Shown here: positions 51,410 to 59,274 of the stretch, in pieces
Layout: every line of letters starts with the position of its first letter
Numbering within the stretch: position 1 is the stretch's first letter
Assembly (NCBI GenBank): GCA_009659925.1
Contig: PUXW01000015.1
Location: 1-64,000, forward strand
Origin: Nitratiruptor sp.
Lineage (GTDB): Bacteria > Campylobacterota > Campylobacteria > Campylobacterales > Nitratiruptoraceae
Length of the DNA: 64,000 nt
Direction of reading: 5' to 3'
Translations under genes and position numbers: made by a program
The notes under the pieces: generated by a model
What the model was told of the DNA's origin: nothing
Seen by the model: the letters and a program-made list of their open reading frames with translations, nothing else
The model's database searches: none

Positions 51410-54400
51410 ATGCGTTTTCTTGAAAGTCGACGAAACTTTTTGAAAGGGAGTGCAGCAGCCATCGCCACGGTGGCTGTGAGCAAAGGGGTCTTTAGCACCA
51501 TTGCTCAGGCAAGCTCCCATGAGGAAGGGGGCTTTAGCAACACTCCAAAGAGCCTCTCCTTCTATCCCCCCCTCGAAGAGTGGGACGATTTTAAAGAGCT
51601 GGATGGGAATGACTGGAAACGGGGTGGTATTGATCGCAAGGGTGTCCAGAGCGAAGAGAACCCAGATGGGATCTACGTCAACGAGTATGTGATCGTCCCA
51701 ACGGTGTGTAGCAACTGCGAGGCTGGATGTGGTCTGACCGCCTGGGTGGACAAGAAGAGCCTCGTAGTCAAGAAGTACATGGGGAACCCGCTCCATACTG
51801 GAAGCCGGGGCCGCAACTGCGCCAAGGGGTATGGGGCTTGGAGTCAGATGTACGATCCCGATCGCATCCCCTTCCCGCTCCGCCGAGCTCCTGGAAGCAA
51901 GCGGGGTGAGGGCAAGTGGGTCCGGGTCACTTGGGACGATGCGATGAAGGAGATTGGGGCCAAAATCCGCGAACTCCTGGAGCAGGGGGACGAGGAGGCG
52001 AAGAAGCAGTTCATCTACCATGTGGGACGGCCCAATGAGAACGGCTTTGGAGCCCGCCTCCCCCATACCCTAGGCTTCGACGGCTACGATTCTCACACCA
52101 ACATCTGTAGTGCTGGAGCCCGCCAAGGGTCGATCCAGTGGGCCAACGACGATAGGAACTCCCCCGACTGGGCCAACGCCAAGCTCATCTTCCTCCAATC
52201 TTCCCATGCCGCCGATGCGGGTCACTACTTCCAGCAAAGTGCCGGGCTCATTGCCGACGCCAGAAAGAAGGGGGCCAAGCTGGTGGTCATCGATCCCCGC
52301 CTCTCCAACTCTGCAGGTATGGCCGATTTGTGGCTTCCCTTGTGGCCTGGAACGGAAGCGGCCCTCTACCTCTGGTTGGCTAACCGCATCCTCCACGAGA
52401 AGGGTAGGAATGGGGAGGATCTGGTCGATCACGACTTCGTGCGCAACTGGGTCAACTGGAAGAAGTTGATGCGCAACAAGGAGTACCTCAACTTCATCAA
52501 AGAGCGCGGTTACATCCAGAACCTCCCTGAAGATGAGAGCTATGAGAGTTTCATCCAGCTCCTCAAAGAGCTCTACGCCCCCTATACCACCGAGTTTGTC
52601 GTAAAAGAGTGTAAGATCGAGGGGCAAGAGTACAAACTAGAGCAGCTTTGGGAGATGTTCATCGACGCGGGGGATCGGATTGCCACCTATCTCTGGCGGG
52701 CTGGAACCATCGGACACCGGGGAGGTTGGATGAATACCCGGGCCGGATTCTTGCCCTTGGCCCTTCGGGGAGCGTTGCGGGGAGATGTTGGTGGGGTAAG
52801 CTGGCACCACTGGCACAAGGCGAGTGTGAACGGCAAGTGGTTCAAAGCGACCCTCTCCAATGGGAAGAAACCTCCCAAAGTGACGGTCTGGAACGAATAT
52901 CCTTGGCCTCCTGAGTATCCCCTCTCCACCTATGAGATGAGTTTCCTGCTCCCCCATTTGCTCATGGATGAGGAGTGGAAGAGGAAGTGGCGAGCCAAAG
53001 GATTCAAGATCCCATCCCGCCTCAAGGTCTGGGTCCCCAGGATGTACAACCCAGTCTGGATCAACCCCGACGGGTTCCGCTGGATCGAGGCCCTCAAACG
53101 GGAGGATCTCATCGAACTGAGCTTCAACCTCTCCCCAACATGGAGCGAGACCAACTGGTATTGCGACTATGTCCTCCCTACGGGGCTGGCAGGAGAGCGC
53201 CACGACCAGCAGAGTGAACCGACGAAACCTGAGAAGTGGGTAGCCTTCCGTCAACCAGCCCTCCGGGTCGCTTTGGAGAAGATGGGTTGGAAACCCAAGG
53301 ATCCTACCCGAGCCACCTTGGAGGCCCACATGAAGGCGGGGCTTGGAGAGATCTGGGAGGAGATCGAGTTTTGGGCCAACCTCATGGTCCACTATGTCGA
53401 TCCGGATGGCAAACTTGGGGTCAAGCAGTACTGGGCCAGCAAGGAGGATCCCAGCAGGGCCATTACAATCCCCGAGTTCTATCAAGCGGCCTTTAGCCTC
53501 TTGCCCAACCTCAAAAAGGCGGCTGAGGCGGCCTATCCCAACAGCAAGTATCCATGCTATGAGTTCATGCGGGATCGGGGCGCCTTCACCGAAGAGACCA
53601 ACATCTACAAGCCCCAGGAGCGAGAGGTCGCCTTCGATGGAGAGCACTACATTGTCCACGGCCACAAATATCCCAAGGACGAGGTGATCATCGACGAAGA
53701 TGGGGTCCTCTGGGTTGAGCACCATGGCCGCCGCAAATCGATTGGGGTCAAAATTGGCGATAAGATCTACCAGGGCTTCCATACCCCCGACAAGCGGCTA
53801 GATTTCTTCGTCGATTGGTTGGTAGAGTACCGCTGGCCCGAGTACGCCATTCCCATCTACCCACGCAACGCCAAAGAGCGCCAGGAGATGGTCCATCTGG
53901 TCACCCAGGTCCACCACGACTACATGCAAGGGGCCAACGAGTTTGCCCTCAATACCATCTACCGCCTCCCCTACATGATCCACACCCGCAGCGTCAACTC
54001 CAAGCACCTGATGGAGATCAGCGTCAACCACAACCCCATCTGGATCCATACCAGTGACGCCAAGCGGCTCGGGATCAAGCGGGGAGACAAGATTCGGGTC
54101 AAGATCGTCGATACCCTCAGCGGTCTCGAGAGTGGCTATTTCGTCGCTATGGCGGTTCCAACCGAAGCTACAAGACCTGGCGTCTTGGCCTGTAGCCACC
54201 ATGCTGGACGCTGGAAGTTGAAAAATGCCGTCGAAATTCCCGGGTTCCAGCACCGCTTGGGAGTCTTGGGATTGGGTGCTCCCTTGTACAAGATGAGCAT
54301 GGATGGCAAGATCGGAAAGATGCGGGCCAAGGAGGGAATCGACAAGGGGCTTAAAAAGCGGCCTGAGACCTGGCAGTTCAAGGATATCAACAAGGATTTG

Positions 54401-54712
54401 GAGCATATCTGGTGGGATGGGCTCACTGGAACCTGGCAAAATGCCGTGGCCCCAGTCCATCCAGATCCAATCGCTGGCAACCATGCATGGCACCACAAGG
54501 TGATCATCGAGAAGGCTAAGCCCACCGACCGGTTTGGCGATGTCTATGTGAATTACGAAAACAACTTCAAGATCTACCAGGCTTGGCGGGATAAGTTGAC
54601 GAGACCTTTGACGGCCGATCTCAAATACCGCCGTCCAATGCATATGCCTCGCCCTGCCGTTCCTTTAAGCGAAGAGGCCTACCGCAACCCGATGTACAAA
54701 GGAGAGGCCTAG
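51410..54712 (+). CDS. Molybdopterin oxidoreductase catalytic subunit, Psr/Soe-like, Tat-exported
   Basis: A 1100-aa member of the DMSO-reductase superfamily (bis-MGD). The Tat signal is SRRNFLKGSAAAIATVAVSKG. The first cluster site is CSNCEAGC ... GRNCAKG, so an FeS cluster is present; the C-terminal MGD-binding barrel has YRLPYMIHTRSVNSKHLMEIS and PIWIHTSDAKRLGIKRGDKI. Its length is large for PsrA (about 760 aa) and close to the TtrA/SoeA/ArrA group (about 830-1020 aa) plus inserts. In a sulfur-metabolising Campylobacterota, sulfite oxidation or polysulfide/tetrathionate reduction are leading options; the substrate is not proven. I use the ATG at 51410 (AAGGAG at 7 nt), not the GTG at 51404. 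Confidence 0.9.
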   Translation: MRFLESRRNFLKGSAAAIATVAVSKGVFSTIAQASSHEEGGFSNTPKSLSFYPPLEEWDDFKELDGNDWKRGGIDRKGVQSEENPDGIYVNEYVIVPTVCSNCEAGCGLTAWVDKKSLVVKKYMGNPLHTGSRGRNCAKGYGAWSQMYDPDRIPFPLRRAPGSKRGEGKWVRVTWDDAMKEIGAKIRELLEQGDEEAKKQFIYHVGRPNENGFGARLPHTLGFDGYDSHTNICSAGARQGSIQWANDDRNSPDWANAKLIFLQSSHAADAGHYFQQSAGLIADARKKGAKLVVIDPRLSNSAGMADLWLPLWPGTEAALYLWLANRILHEKGRNGEDLVDHDFVRNWVNWKKLMRNKEYLNFIKERGYIQNLPEDESYESFIQLLKELYAPYTTEFVVKECKIEGQEYKLEQLWEMFIDAGDRIATYLWRAGTIGHRGGWMNTRAGFLPLALRGALRGDVGGVSWHHWHKASVNGKWFKATLSNGKKPPKVTVWNEYPWPPEYPLSTYEMSFLLPHLLMDEEWKRKWRAKGFKIPSRLKVWVPRMYNPVWINPDGFRWIEALKREDLIELSFNLSPTWSETNWYCDYVLPTGLAGERHDQQSEPTKPEKWVAFRQPALRVALEKMGWKPKDPTRATLEAHMKAGLGEIWEEIEFWANLMVHYVDPDGKLGVKQYWASKEDPSRAITIPEFYQAAFSLLPNLKKAAEAAYPNSKYPCYEFMRDRGAFTEETNIYKPQEREVAFDGEHYIVHGHKYPKDEVIIDEDGVLWVEHHGRRKSIGVKIGDKIYQGFHTPDKRLDFFVDWLVEYRWPEYAIPIYPRNAKERQEMVHLVTQVHHDYMQGANEFALNTIYRLPYMIHTRSVNSKHLMEISVNHNPIWIHTSDAKRLGIKRGDKIRVKIVDTLSGLESGYFVAMAVPTEATRPGVLACSHHAGRWKLKNAVEIPGFQHRLGVLGLGAPLYKMSMDGKIGKMRAKEGIDKGLKKRPETWQFKDINKDLEHIWWDGLTGTWQNAVAPVHPDPIAGNHAWHHKVIIEKAKPTDRFGDVYVNYENNFKIYQAWRDKLTRPLTADLKYRRPMHMPRPAVPLSEEAYRNPMYKGEA

Positions 54713-54731
54713 GTCCCGTGGGGGCCTAGGC
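54707..54731. terminator. Convergent hairpin between catalytic subunit and cytochrome c genes
   Basis: GCCTAGG (54707-54713) pairs with CCTAGGC (54725-54731) around an 11-nt loop. The TAG stop of the catalytic subunit (54710-54712) lies in one arm and the cytochrome stop begins at the edge of the other. There is no U-run, so termination strength is uncertain. Confidence 0.5.
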
Positions 54732-55087
54732 TACATGGGATCGGTGAGATCGTACTCTTCGTCGTAGCGCTCTATATTTTGCTCCTCGGCGGAGAGGTAG
54801 GCCGCGATCTGCTCGATCTCCTGGTCGCTGAGCTTTTTGGCAAAGGGGCGCATCATATCGGCCCTAGCCGAAGTTCGCTGGCCATCCCGATAGGCTTTGA
54901 GTTGGGCGATCAGGTAGTCTTTGGGTTTGCCGGCCAATTTGGGGAAGGTATTGGTCCCCACCCCGCCGATCCCGTGGCATCCATAGCAGCCAAGCCGATT
55001 GAAGAGTCGCTCCCCTTGGATAGCCTCCGCCTCCTTCCCAAAGAGGAGTGAGGCAAGGAGCAGGGTTCCCACAATGATCCTTCCCAT
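54731..55087 (-). CDS. Small periplasmic class I cytochrome c
   Basis: A 118-aa mono-haem cytochrome c with a signal peptide (IIVGTLLLASLLFGKEAEA), haem site CYGCHGIGG (CxxCH) and a distal Met candidate in ARADMMRPFAKKLSDQEIEQIAAYLS. This is the c-553/c5 type of small soluble electron carrier. It converges on the molybdopterin oxidoreductase operon and diverges from torD. It might carry electrons from sulfite or thiosulfate oxidation to the terminal oxidase (inference). Confidence 0.92.
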   Translation of the reverse strand: MGRIIVGTLLLASLLFGKEAEAIQGERLFNRLGCYGCHGIGGVGTNTFPKLAGKPKDYLIAQLKAYRDGQRTSARADMMRPFAKKLSDQEIEQIAAYLSAEEQNIERYDEEYDLTDPM

Positions 55088-55125
55088 CTTCTTCTCCTTT
55101 CAAGAAGAATTAAAGTGAGTTAGCC

Positions 55126-55132
55126 TATCATA
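55126..55132. promoter_or_regulatory. Overlapping divergent -10 elements, cytochrome c/torD
   Basis: GCCTATCATACAAC gives TATCAT on the plus strand (55126-55131, for the chaperone gene) and TATGAT on the minus strand (55132-55127, for the cytochrome gene). The ATGs lie 25 and 39 nt away respectively. Confidence 0.5.
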
Positions 55133-55156
55133 CAACATCATCGAAAAGGATCGCAA

Positions 55157-55762
55157 ATGGAGGAGCGTCGGGCCTATTACGGTCTCTTGTCCCGGATCTT
55201 CATCGCCGAGATGGATGGCCATACCCTGGCCAAGATCGAGAAGCTACCCAACTTCAAGGAGCTCTTCCCCACCTATTACAGCTGGGAGGAGCGCCAACGG
55301 CGCAGCCGCTACAAGTTGATCAACGAGCTTTTGAATGTGGACTACACCGATATCGCCATCATGCACCTCATTCCATATGAGAGCTTCTATCTCCGGGAGG
55401 ATGGGATGATTGAAAGTGGCGGGGCCAATCCGGTCATTCAAATCTACAACGACTTCGGCTTTCGTGTCGATCTGGACCGGGCTAGGGTAGTGAGTGGAGA
55501 CCATATCGGCGTGGAACTGGAGTTCATGGAGATGTTGGCCAGGGCAACCCTTGAAGCCCGAGAGGCTGGGGACGAGGAGGCTATTGGAGCCCTTTTGGAG
55601 CAGCAAAAGAGCTTCTTGCAAGAGCACCTCCTCCAATTTGCCCCCCTCTACCTCATCAATGTAGCCGAGCAGGCCCGCACCCCCTTTTACAAAGATAGCG
55701 CCAAATTGGCTCTAGAGTTCCTGCTGGAAGATTACGAGTATTTGTGTGAGATGGTCTCTTAG
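55157..55762 (+). CDS. TorD/DmsD-family Tat-proofreading chaperone
   Basis: A 201-aa all-helical cytoplasmic chaperone that binds the Tat signal of molybdoenzymes and aids cofactor insertion. It contains a YYGLLSRIF start and the family motif region DHIGVELEFMEMLARA near residue 115, then FAPLYLINVAEQARTPFYKDSAKLALEFL. The likely client is the Tat-bearing molybdopterin subunit encoded just upstream. AAAGGA lies about 6 nt before the ATG. The next gene follows after 9 nt. Confidence 0.88.
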   Translation: MEERRAYYGLLSRIFIAEMDGHTLAKIEKLPNFKELFPTYYSWEERQRRSRYKLINELLNVDYTDIAIMHLIPYESFYLREDGMIESGGANPVIQIYNDFGFRVDLDRARVVSGDHIGVELEFMEMLARATLEAREAGDEEAIGALLEQQKSFLQEHLLQFAPLYLINVAEQARTPFYKDSAKLALEFLLEDYEYLCEMVS

Positions 55763-55771
55763 GAGGGGCTG

Positions 55772-56815
55772 GTGATCGGGGTCGATGGAGGGCGTTGTGT
55801 TCGTTACCATGCCAAGGGAAGCTCGTGTGATCGGTGTGCCCAGTGGTGCCCTGTGGAGGCAATAGAGATTGGTCCAGGCCAGCTGCGCATCCTCCCAGAG
55901 TGTATCGATTGTGGGGTGTGTATGGGGGCGTGTCCCAGTGAAGCCCTCTTTCTTCCCGGCTTTTCGCCTCTTGAGTTCCTCTTGGACTTTTTGCAAAGTG
56001 GGCAGGATCTTATCTCGTGTAGAGTCAATTCCCTCTGTCTGGCTGGGCTCCACGTGGAGTACCTCATCGCCGCAGGATCGGTGCGAAGGGTTGTTCTCGA
56101 TATCGGCCATTGTCGAGAGTGCTCTATCGGGGCCAAGGCTTTGCCCCTGATCGAAGGCAACGTAGCCGAGGCCAACTACATCTTGGAGACGATCGAAGGG
56201 GAGCGGATCGAAATGGAAGAGCTCGCCCTTGAAGGTGGGCCGGAGCGACGCCGCTTCTTGGAGCTCTTCTCGGCAAAGGGGCTCGCCCGAGTTCGCCACA
56301 ATCTGGACCATGGCGATGGCCTGCATGTGGCCCTCGATTCTGAAGGGATTCAGAAGATCCGCCAGAAGGAGCCTCCTCCTAAGCGTAAGCTCCTACTTGC
56401 CATCTTGGAGCAAAAGGGGCCGCTCCAGGAGTACAAGTACCTCGAAAATGAACACCTCACCTTCATCAGCGACAAGGAGATCGACGAGAGCTGTGACAAC
56501 TGCTCCTTGTGCTATCGGATCTGTCCCACTGGAGCTTTGGCTACCGATAGGCGCCAGAGTCAAATCCTCTTTGAATCCCGCTTGTGTCTGCGCTGCCACC
56601 TGTGTCACGACGTGTGTCCCATCGATGCCATCCATTTGAGCCGCTACTTCGATACCCAGGATCTCTTTGAGCCCCGGGCCAAACCCTTGGCCACCTTCGA
56701 GGTTCTCCCTTGTGAGGATTGCGGGAGTCCCTTCACCTATCTCGGCGGCTCCAAATTGTGTCCCCGCTGTCAAGCCGAAGAGGATGGGGCCCGGGAACTG
56801 TGGGGGCTGGCATGA
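55772..56815 (+). CDS. Multi-cluster 4Fe-4S ferredoxin-like protein
   Basis: A 347-aa iron-sulfur protein without signal peptide or membrane segments. Cluster motifs occur in two halves: CDRCAQWCP and CIDCGVCMGACP near the N-terminus, and CDNCSLCYRICP and CLRCHLCHDVCP near residues 235-280. A late CEDCGSPF ... CPRCQ pair resembles a zinc ribbon, and a middle section CRVNSLCLAG ... CREC adds cysteines. The GTG start at 55772 has AGGAGG at 5 nt. Its place between torD and two unknown genes suggests a cytosolic maturation or electron-supply role for the molybdoenzyme rather than a catalytic one (inference). Confidence 0.85.
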   Translation: MIGVDGGRCVRYHAKGSSCDRCAQWCPVEAIEIGPGQLRILPECIDCGVCMGACPSEALFLPGFSPLEFLLDFLQSGQDLISCRVNSLCLAGLHVEYLIAAGSVRRVVLDIGHCRECSIGAKALPLIEGNVAEANYILETIEGERIEMEELALEGGPERRRFLELFSAKGLARVRHNLDHGDGLHVALDSEGIQKIRQKEPPPKRKLLLAILEQKGPLQEYKYLENEHLTFISDKEIDESCDNCSLCYRICPTGALATDRRQSQILFESRLCLRCHLCHDVCPIDAIHLSRYFDTQDLFEPRAKPLATFEVLPCEDCGSPFTYLGGSKLCPRCQAEEDGARELWGLA

Positions 56816-57162
56816 AGTTGCTCATTGCCGTAGCCGGAGAGGCGGTCTTTGGTAAGCCCCTCATCAGCGTGGTGAATCAAGAGCTCGACGAGGGAGCGAT
56901 GGCTATCGGCATCAACATCGCTCCCAGCGACTTCGAGCGTTTTATCTCGGGCTTACCCCACTCCAAGGTGGAGGCGACCATCTTCATGCCCGAGTACCAG
57001 GAGAGAGCGGCCCGCCATTTCGATCTGGCAGGGGCCCTTTTGGCCTTGATACGGCGGCCGGGAGGGGAGTTGGAGTTCATCCGCTTGCCAGAGCCGCTCC
57101 CCCTGGATGATCGGAGCCTTTTGCAGACTATCCAACAGGTAAGGGAGATCCATGGAGCTTAA
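56812..57162 (+). CDS. Unrecognised 116-aa protein of the molybdoenzyme accessory run
   Basis: I do not recognise a family. The protein (MKLLIAVAGEAVFGKPLISVV ...) looks like a small soluble alpha/beta protein without cysteines, membrane segments or signal peptide. It overlaps the ferredoxin stop as ATGA and the next gene by 11 nt, so it is translationally coupled to both. The track ORF start at 56719 is within the ferredoxin gene and is not used. Confidence 0.72.
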   Translation: MKLLIAVAGEAVFGKPLISVVNQELDEGAMAIGINIAPSDFERFISGLPHSKVEATIFMPEYQERAARHFDLAGALLALIRRPGGELEFIRLPEPLPLDDRSLLQTIQQVREIHGA

Positions 57163-57601
57163 TTTCGACAACCTCAAACAGGCCTTGAAACAGCCCCTTC
57201 AGCGGGAGGAGTCCCAGTGTGAACTGACCTGCAACGAGGGTAGCCAGGGAGAAGAGGGGAGTTTCATCGATGTAGTCCAAAAGTATATGCTCGCCCCTGC
57301 CCGCTGCGGCGTCTACTATAGCCGACTTGACATGAAAGTGATCGGACTGCGCTTCGGGGAGGATGTGCAGGTACGCCAGCGGGCCTGGATGTTGCGGGAT
57401 ATTCTGCGGGCCGTAACCTCCAAAGGGGAGCTTGAGGAGCTCTTTGCCATCATCAAGGAGGTTGGAGGGGAGAAGGTTGCCGTTTATGATGAGCTTGCCT
57501 CCCACTTCCCCCACGCCGCTCCGCTCTTCCAAAAGCACAAGGAGCGGTTTGAAGGCTTTTGCCAGGAGCTGGATCGGATCGTGGAGGAGATGGAGGAGTA
57601 G
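57152..57601 (+). CDS. Unrecognised 149-aa protein of the molybdoenzyme accessory run
   Basis: No family is recognised. The protein is soluble, helical towards the C-terminus (LFQKHKERFEGFCQELDRIVEEMEE) and has four cysteines (SQCELTC early, ARCGVYY, GFCQEL late). The phrase DVVQKYMLAPARCGVYYSRLDMKVIGLRFG in the middle is its most distinctive block. It ends the torD-ferredoxin run. A short GGCCA/TGGCC hairpin (57603-57623) follows, before the convergent pgpA gene. Confidence 0.72.
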   Translation: MELNFDNLKQALKQPLQREESQCELTCNEGSQGEEGSFIDVVQKYMLAPARCGVYYSRLDMKVIGLRFGEDVQVRQRAWMLRDILRAVTSKGELEELFAIIKEVGGEKVAVYDELASHFPHAAPLFQKHKERFEGFCQELDRIVEEMEE

Positions 57602-57621
57602 GGCCAGGGGGATTCTTGGCC

Positions 57622-58077
57622 TTAAAAGAGCTTGTGGGCAAGGAGATAGCAGAGTCCGGTAGAAAGGGCTGCCACCACCCCTGCCAATAGATCGTCTCCC
57701 ACCACCCCAATACCTCCAGGGAGCTGGTCTAAGCGCTTGATGAGGGAGGGTTTGGTGATGTCGAAGAGGCGAAAGAGGAGGAAGGCAACCCCAATCCAGG
57801 GCCAAGAGGTATCGGGCAGGAAGGAGATGGCCACCCAGATTCCGACGACCTCGTCGATTACGATGGAAGGATCATCGTGGAGGCCCCCTTCAGCCTCGAA
57901 GCGGTTGATCTCTTTGATGGCCACCAGACTAGTGAGCATAGCCAGGAGGAAGAGGGTACTTTGAGGTAGGAAGCGGGTGAGGAGATAACCACTGATGGCT
58001 CCCGCTAGGCTTCCCCAAGTTCCAGGGGCTTTGGGGAGTAGGCCTGTGAAACATCCAGTCAAGAAACAGCGTCTCAT
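57622..58077 (-). CDS. pgpA: Phosphatidylglycerophosphatase A
   Basis: PgpA dephosphorylates phosphatidylglycerophosphate to make phosphatidylglycerol. The 151-aa membrane protein has the family motifs GLLPKAPGTWGSLAGA near residue 15, DPSIVIDEVVGIWVA near 80 and the late GGIGVVGDDLLAGVVAAL, with about four membrane segments. It lies 9 nt after sat at the end of the ispDF run. Confidence 0.93.
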   Translation of the reverse strand: MRRCFLTGCFTGLLPKAPGTWGSLAGAISGYLLTRFLPQSTLFLLAMLTSLVAIKEINRFEAEGGLHDDPSIVIDEVVGIWVAISFLPDTSWPWIGVAFLLFRLFDITKPSLIKRLDQLPGGIGVVGDDLLAGVVAALSTGLCYLLAHKLF

Positions 58078-58086
58078 AGAAGCTCC

Positions 58087-59274
58087 TTAGGTGAGGGAGG
58101 TGGTCTGATAGAGTTTCATGAGCTCGATGTAAAAGTCCTCTTCGCTGTGCTGCTCCATGAGGCCCGAGTTGGGGATCAAATCGGCAAAGAGCTTTTCCAG
58201 ATTGTCGAACCGGTTGGGGAAGAGGTGGCTGAGGATGATGGCGCTGATCTCCTTGCGAACCAGCACCGCCGGAGGGAGGATCCCAAGTTCCAGGAGTTTG
58301 AGGATGGAGTCGGCGTGGTAGAAGATGTGGTGGTGGCTCCCGTGGGGGCAGGTATTGGTACTGACGAGGGTTTTGCACTCGTTGCAGTAGACGAACTCGC
58401 TGATCACATCGATTTCGATATTGATCCCCTTGAGGTTGTCGAAGATGCTCTTGAGGTTGTTGCGGTCGTAGTAGAGGTTGAGTCCGGCATGGTTCTGGCC
58501 GACTACCAGCTTGTTGCACCCGAAATTCTGGGCGACGATGGCATCAAGGATGAGTTCGTTGAAGCCGGCGAAGATATAGGTATTTTCCAAAGGAGCGATG
58601 ATGACCCGGTTTTTGGGGAGGTAGTTGCGCACAAAGTGATCTAGGATCTTATAGCGCAACTCATAGGTAAAGCGCTCCTTGGAGTAGGGTTTGAGGAGGA
58701 AGAGGACGACGAGATCGCTGTTTTCCAAGGAGAGGCGGATGAGACGCTCGTGGGCCCTATGCAGGGGCTTGGCGGCTAACATGATGGCCGAAACCCGTTT
58801 GGCTTTGAGCTCCCGCTTCTTCTTGAGGATGCACTCCTTGGTTCTGGCAACCTCCTCGAATTGGACCCAGTACTCCCCGCTTACGGCAAAGCGGCCCAAT
58901 CGCTTCAAAGTCGCTTGGACTCCAGGATGGGAAGTGTCGCTAGTGCCGTAGATGTTTTTAAGCCGCTCGGCCGGGTCGATGGGAAAGACCTCCTCCACCA
59001 CAATCTGCCCCACCCGTTTCCCCCCTTCCACGAGGTCGAGGCGGTCTCCGGGTTTGGCCTGCTGGAGGATCTCCTCGTTGCGTCGTCCGGCTGGTGCGAA
59101 GATGAAGGAGAAGGGGAAGGAGGAGCCCCGATACTCCTTGCGCTCATCCACTTCCCGAGCCTCTTTGGAGCCCATCAACTTCGTCACTGGAGCCAGGAGT
59201 CCCTCTTGGAGCAGAGCCAGGGTTGCCAGAGCTTCCCGGTCGATGAAGATGCTAGCGTTTCTTGAAGATTTCAT
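58087..59274 (-). CDS. sat: ATP sulfurylase (sulfate adenylyltransferase)
   Basis: Sat interconverts sulfate plus ATP with APS plus pyrophosphate. The 395-aa single-domain protein has PUA-like and catalytic parts: YGTSDTSHPGV, the nucleotide-binding KPLHRAHERLIRLSLEN (HxxH), GQNHAGLNLYYDRNNLKSIF and CNECKTLVSTNTCPHGSHHH, which probably binds zinc. No APS kinase or APS reductase genes are visible, so assimilation versus dissimilation (sulfite oxidation via APS) is not settled. Its ATG overlaps the response-regulator gene by 23 nt. Confidence 0.9.
   Translation of the reverse strand: MKSSRNASIFIDREALATLALLQEGLLAPVTKLMGSKEAREVDERKEYRGSSFPFSFIFAPAGRRNEEILQQAKPGDRLDLVEGGKRVGQIVVEEVFPIDPAERLKNIYGTSDTSHPGVQATLKRLGRFAVSGEYWVQFEEVARTKECILKKKRELKAKRVSAIMLAAKPLHRAHERLIRLSLENSDLVVLFLLKPYSKERFTYELRYKILDHFVRNYLPKNRVIIAPLENTYIFAGFNELILDAIVAQNFGCNKLVVGQNHAGLNLYYDRNNLKSIFDNLKGINIEIDVISEFVYCNECKTLVSTNTCPHGSHHHIFYHADSILKLLELGILPPAVLVRKEISAIILSHLFPNRFDNLEKLFADLIPNSGLMEQHSEEDFYIELMKLYQTTSLT

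Noticed and set aside
57603-57623. Strong terminator between the 149-aa gene and pgpA
   Set aside because: GGCCA-N11-TGGCC has only a five-pair stem and no U-run, so it is mentioned but not listed as a terminator.
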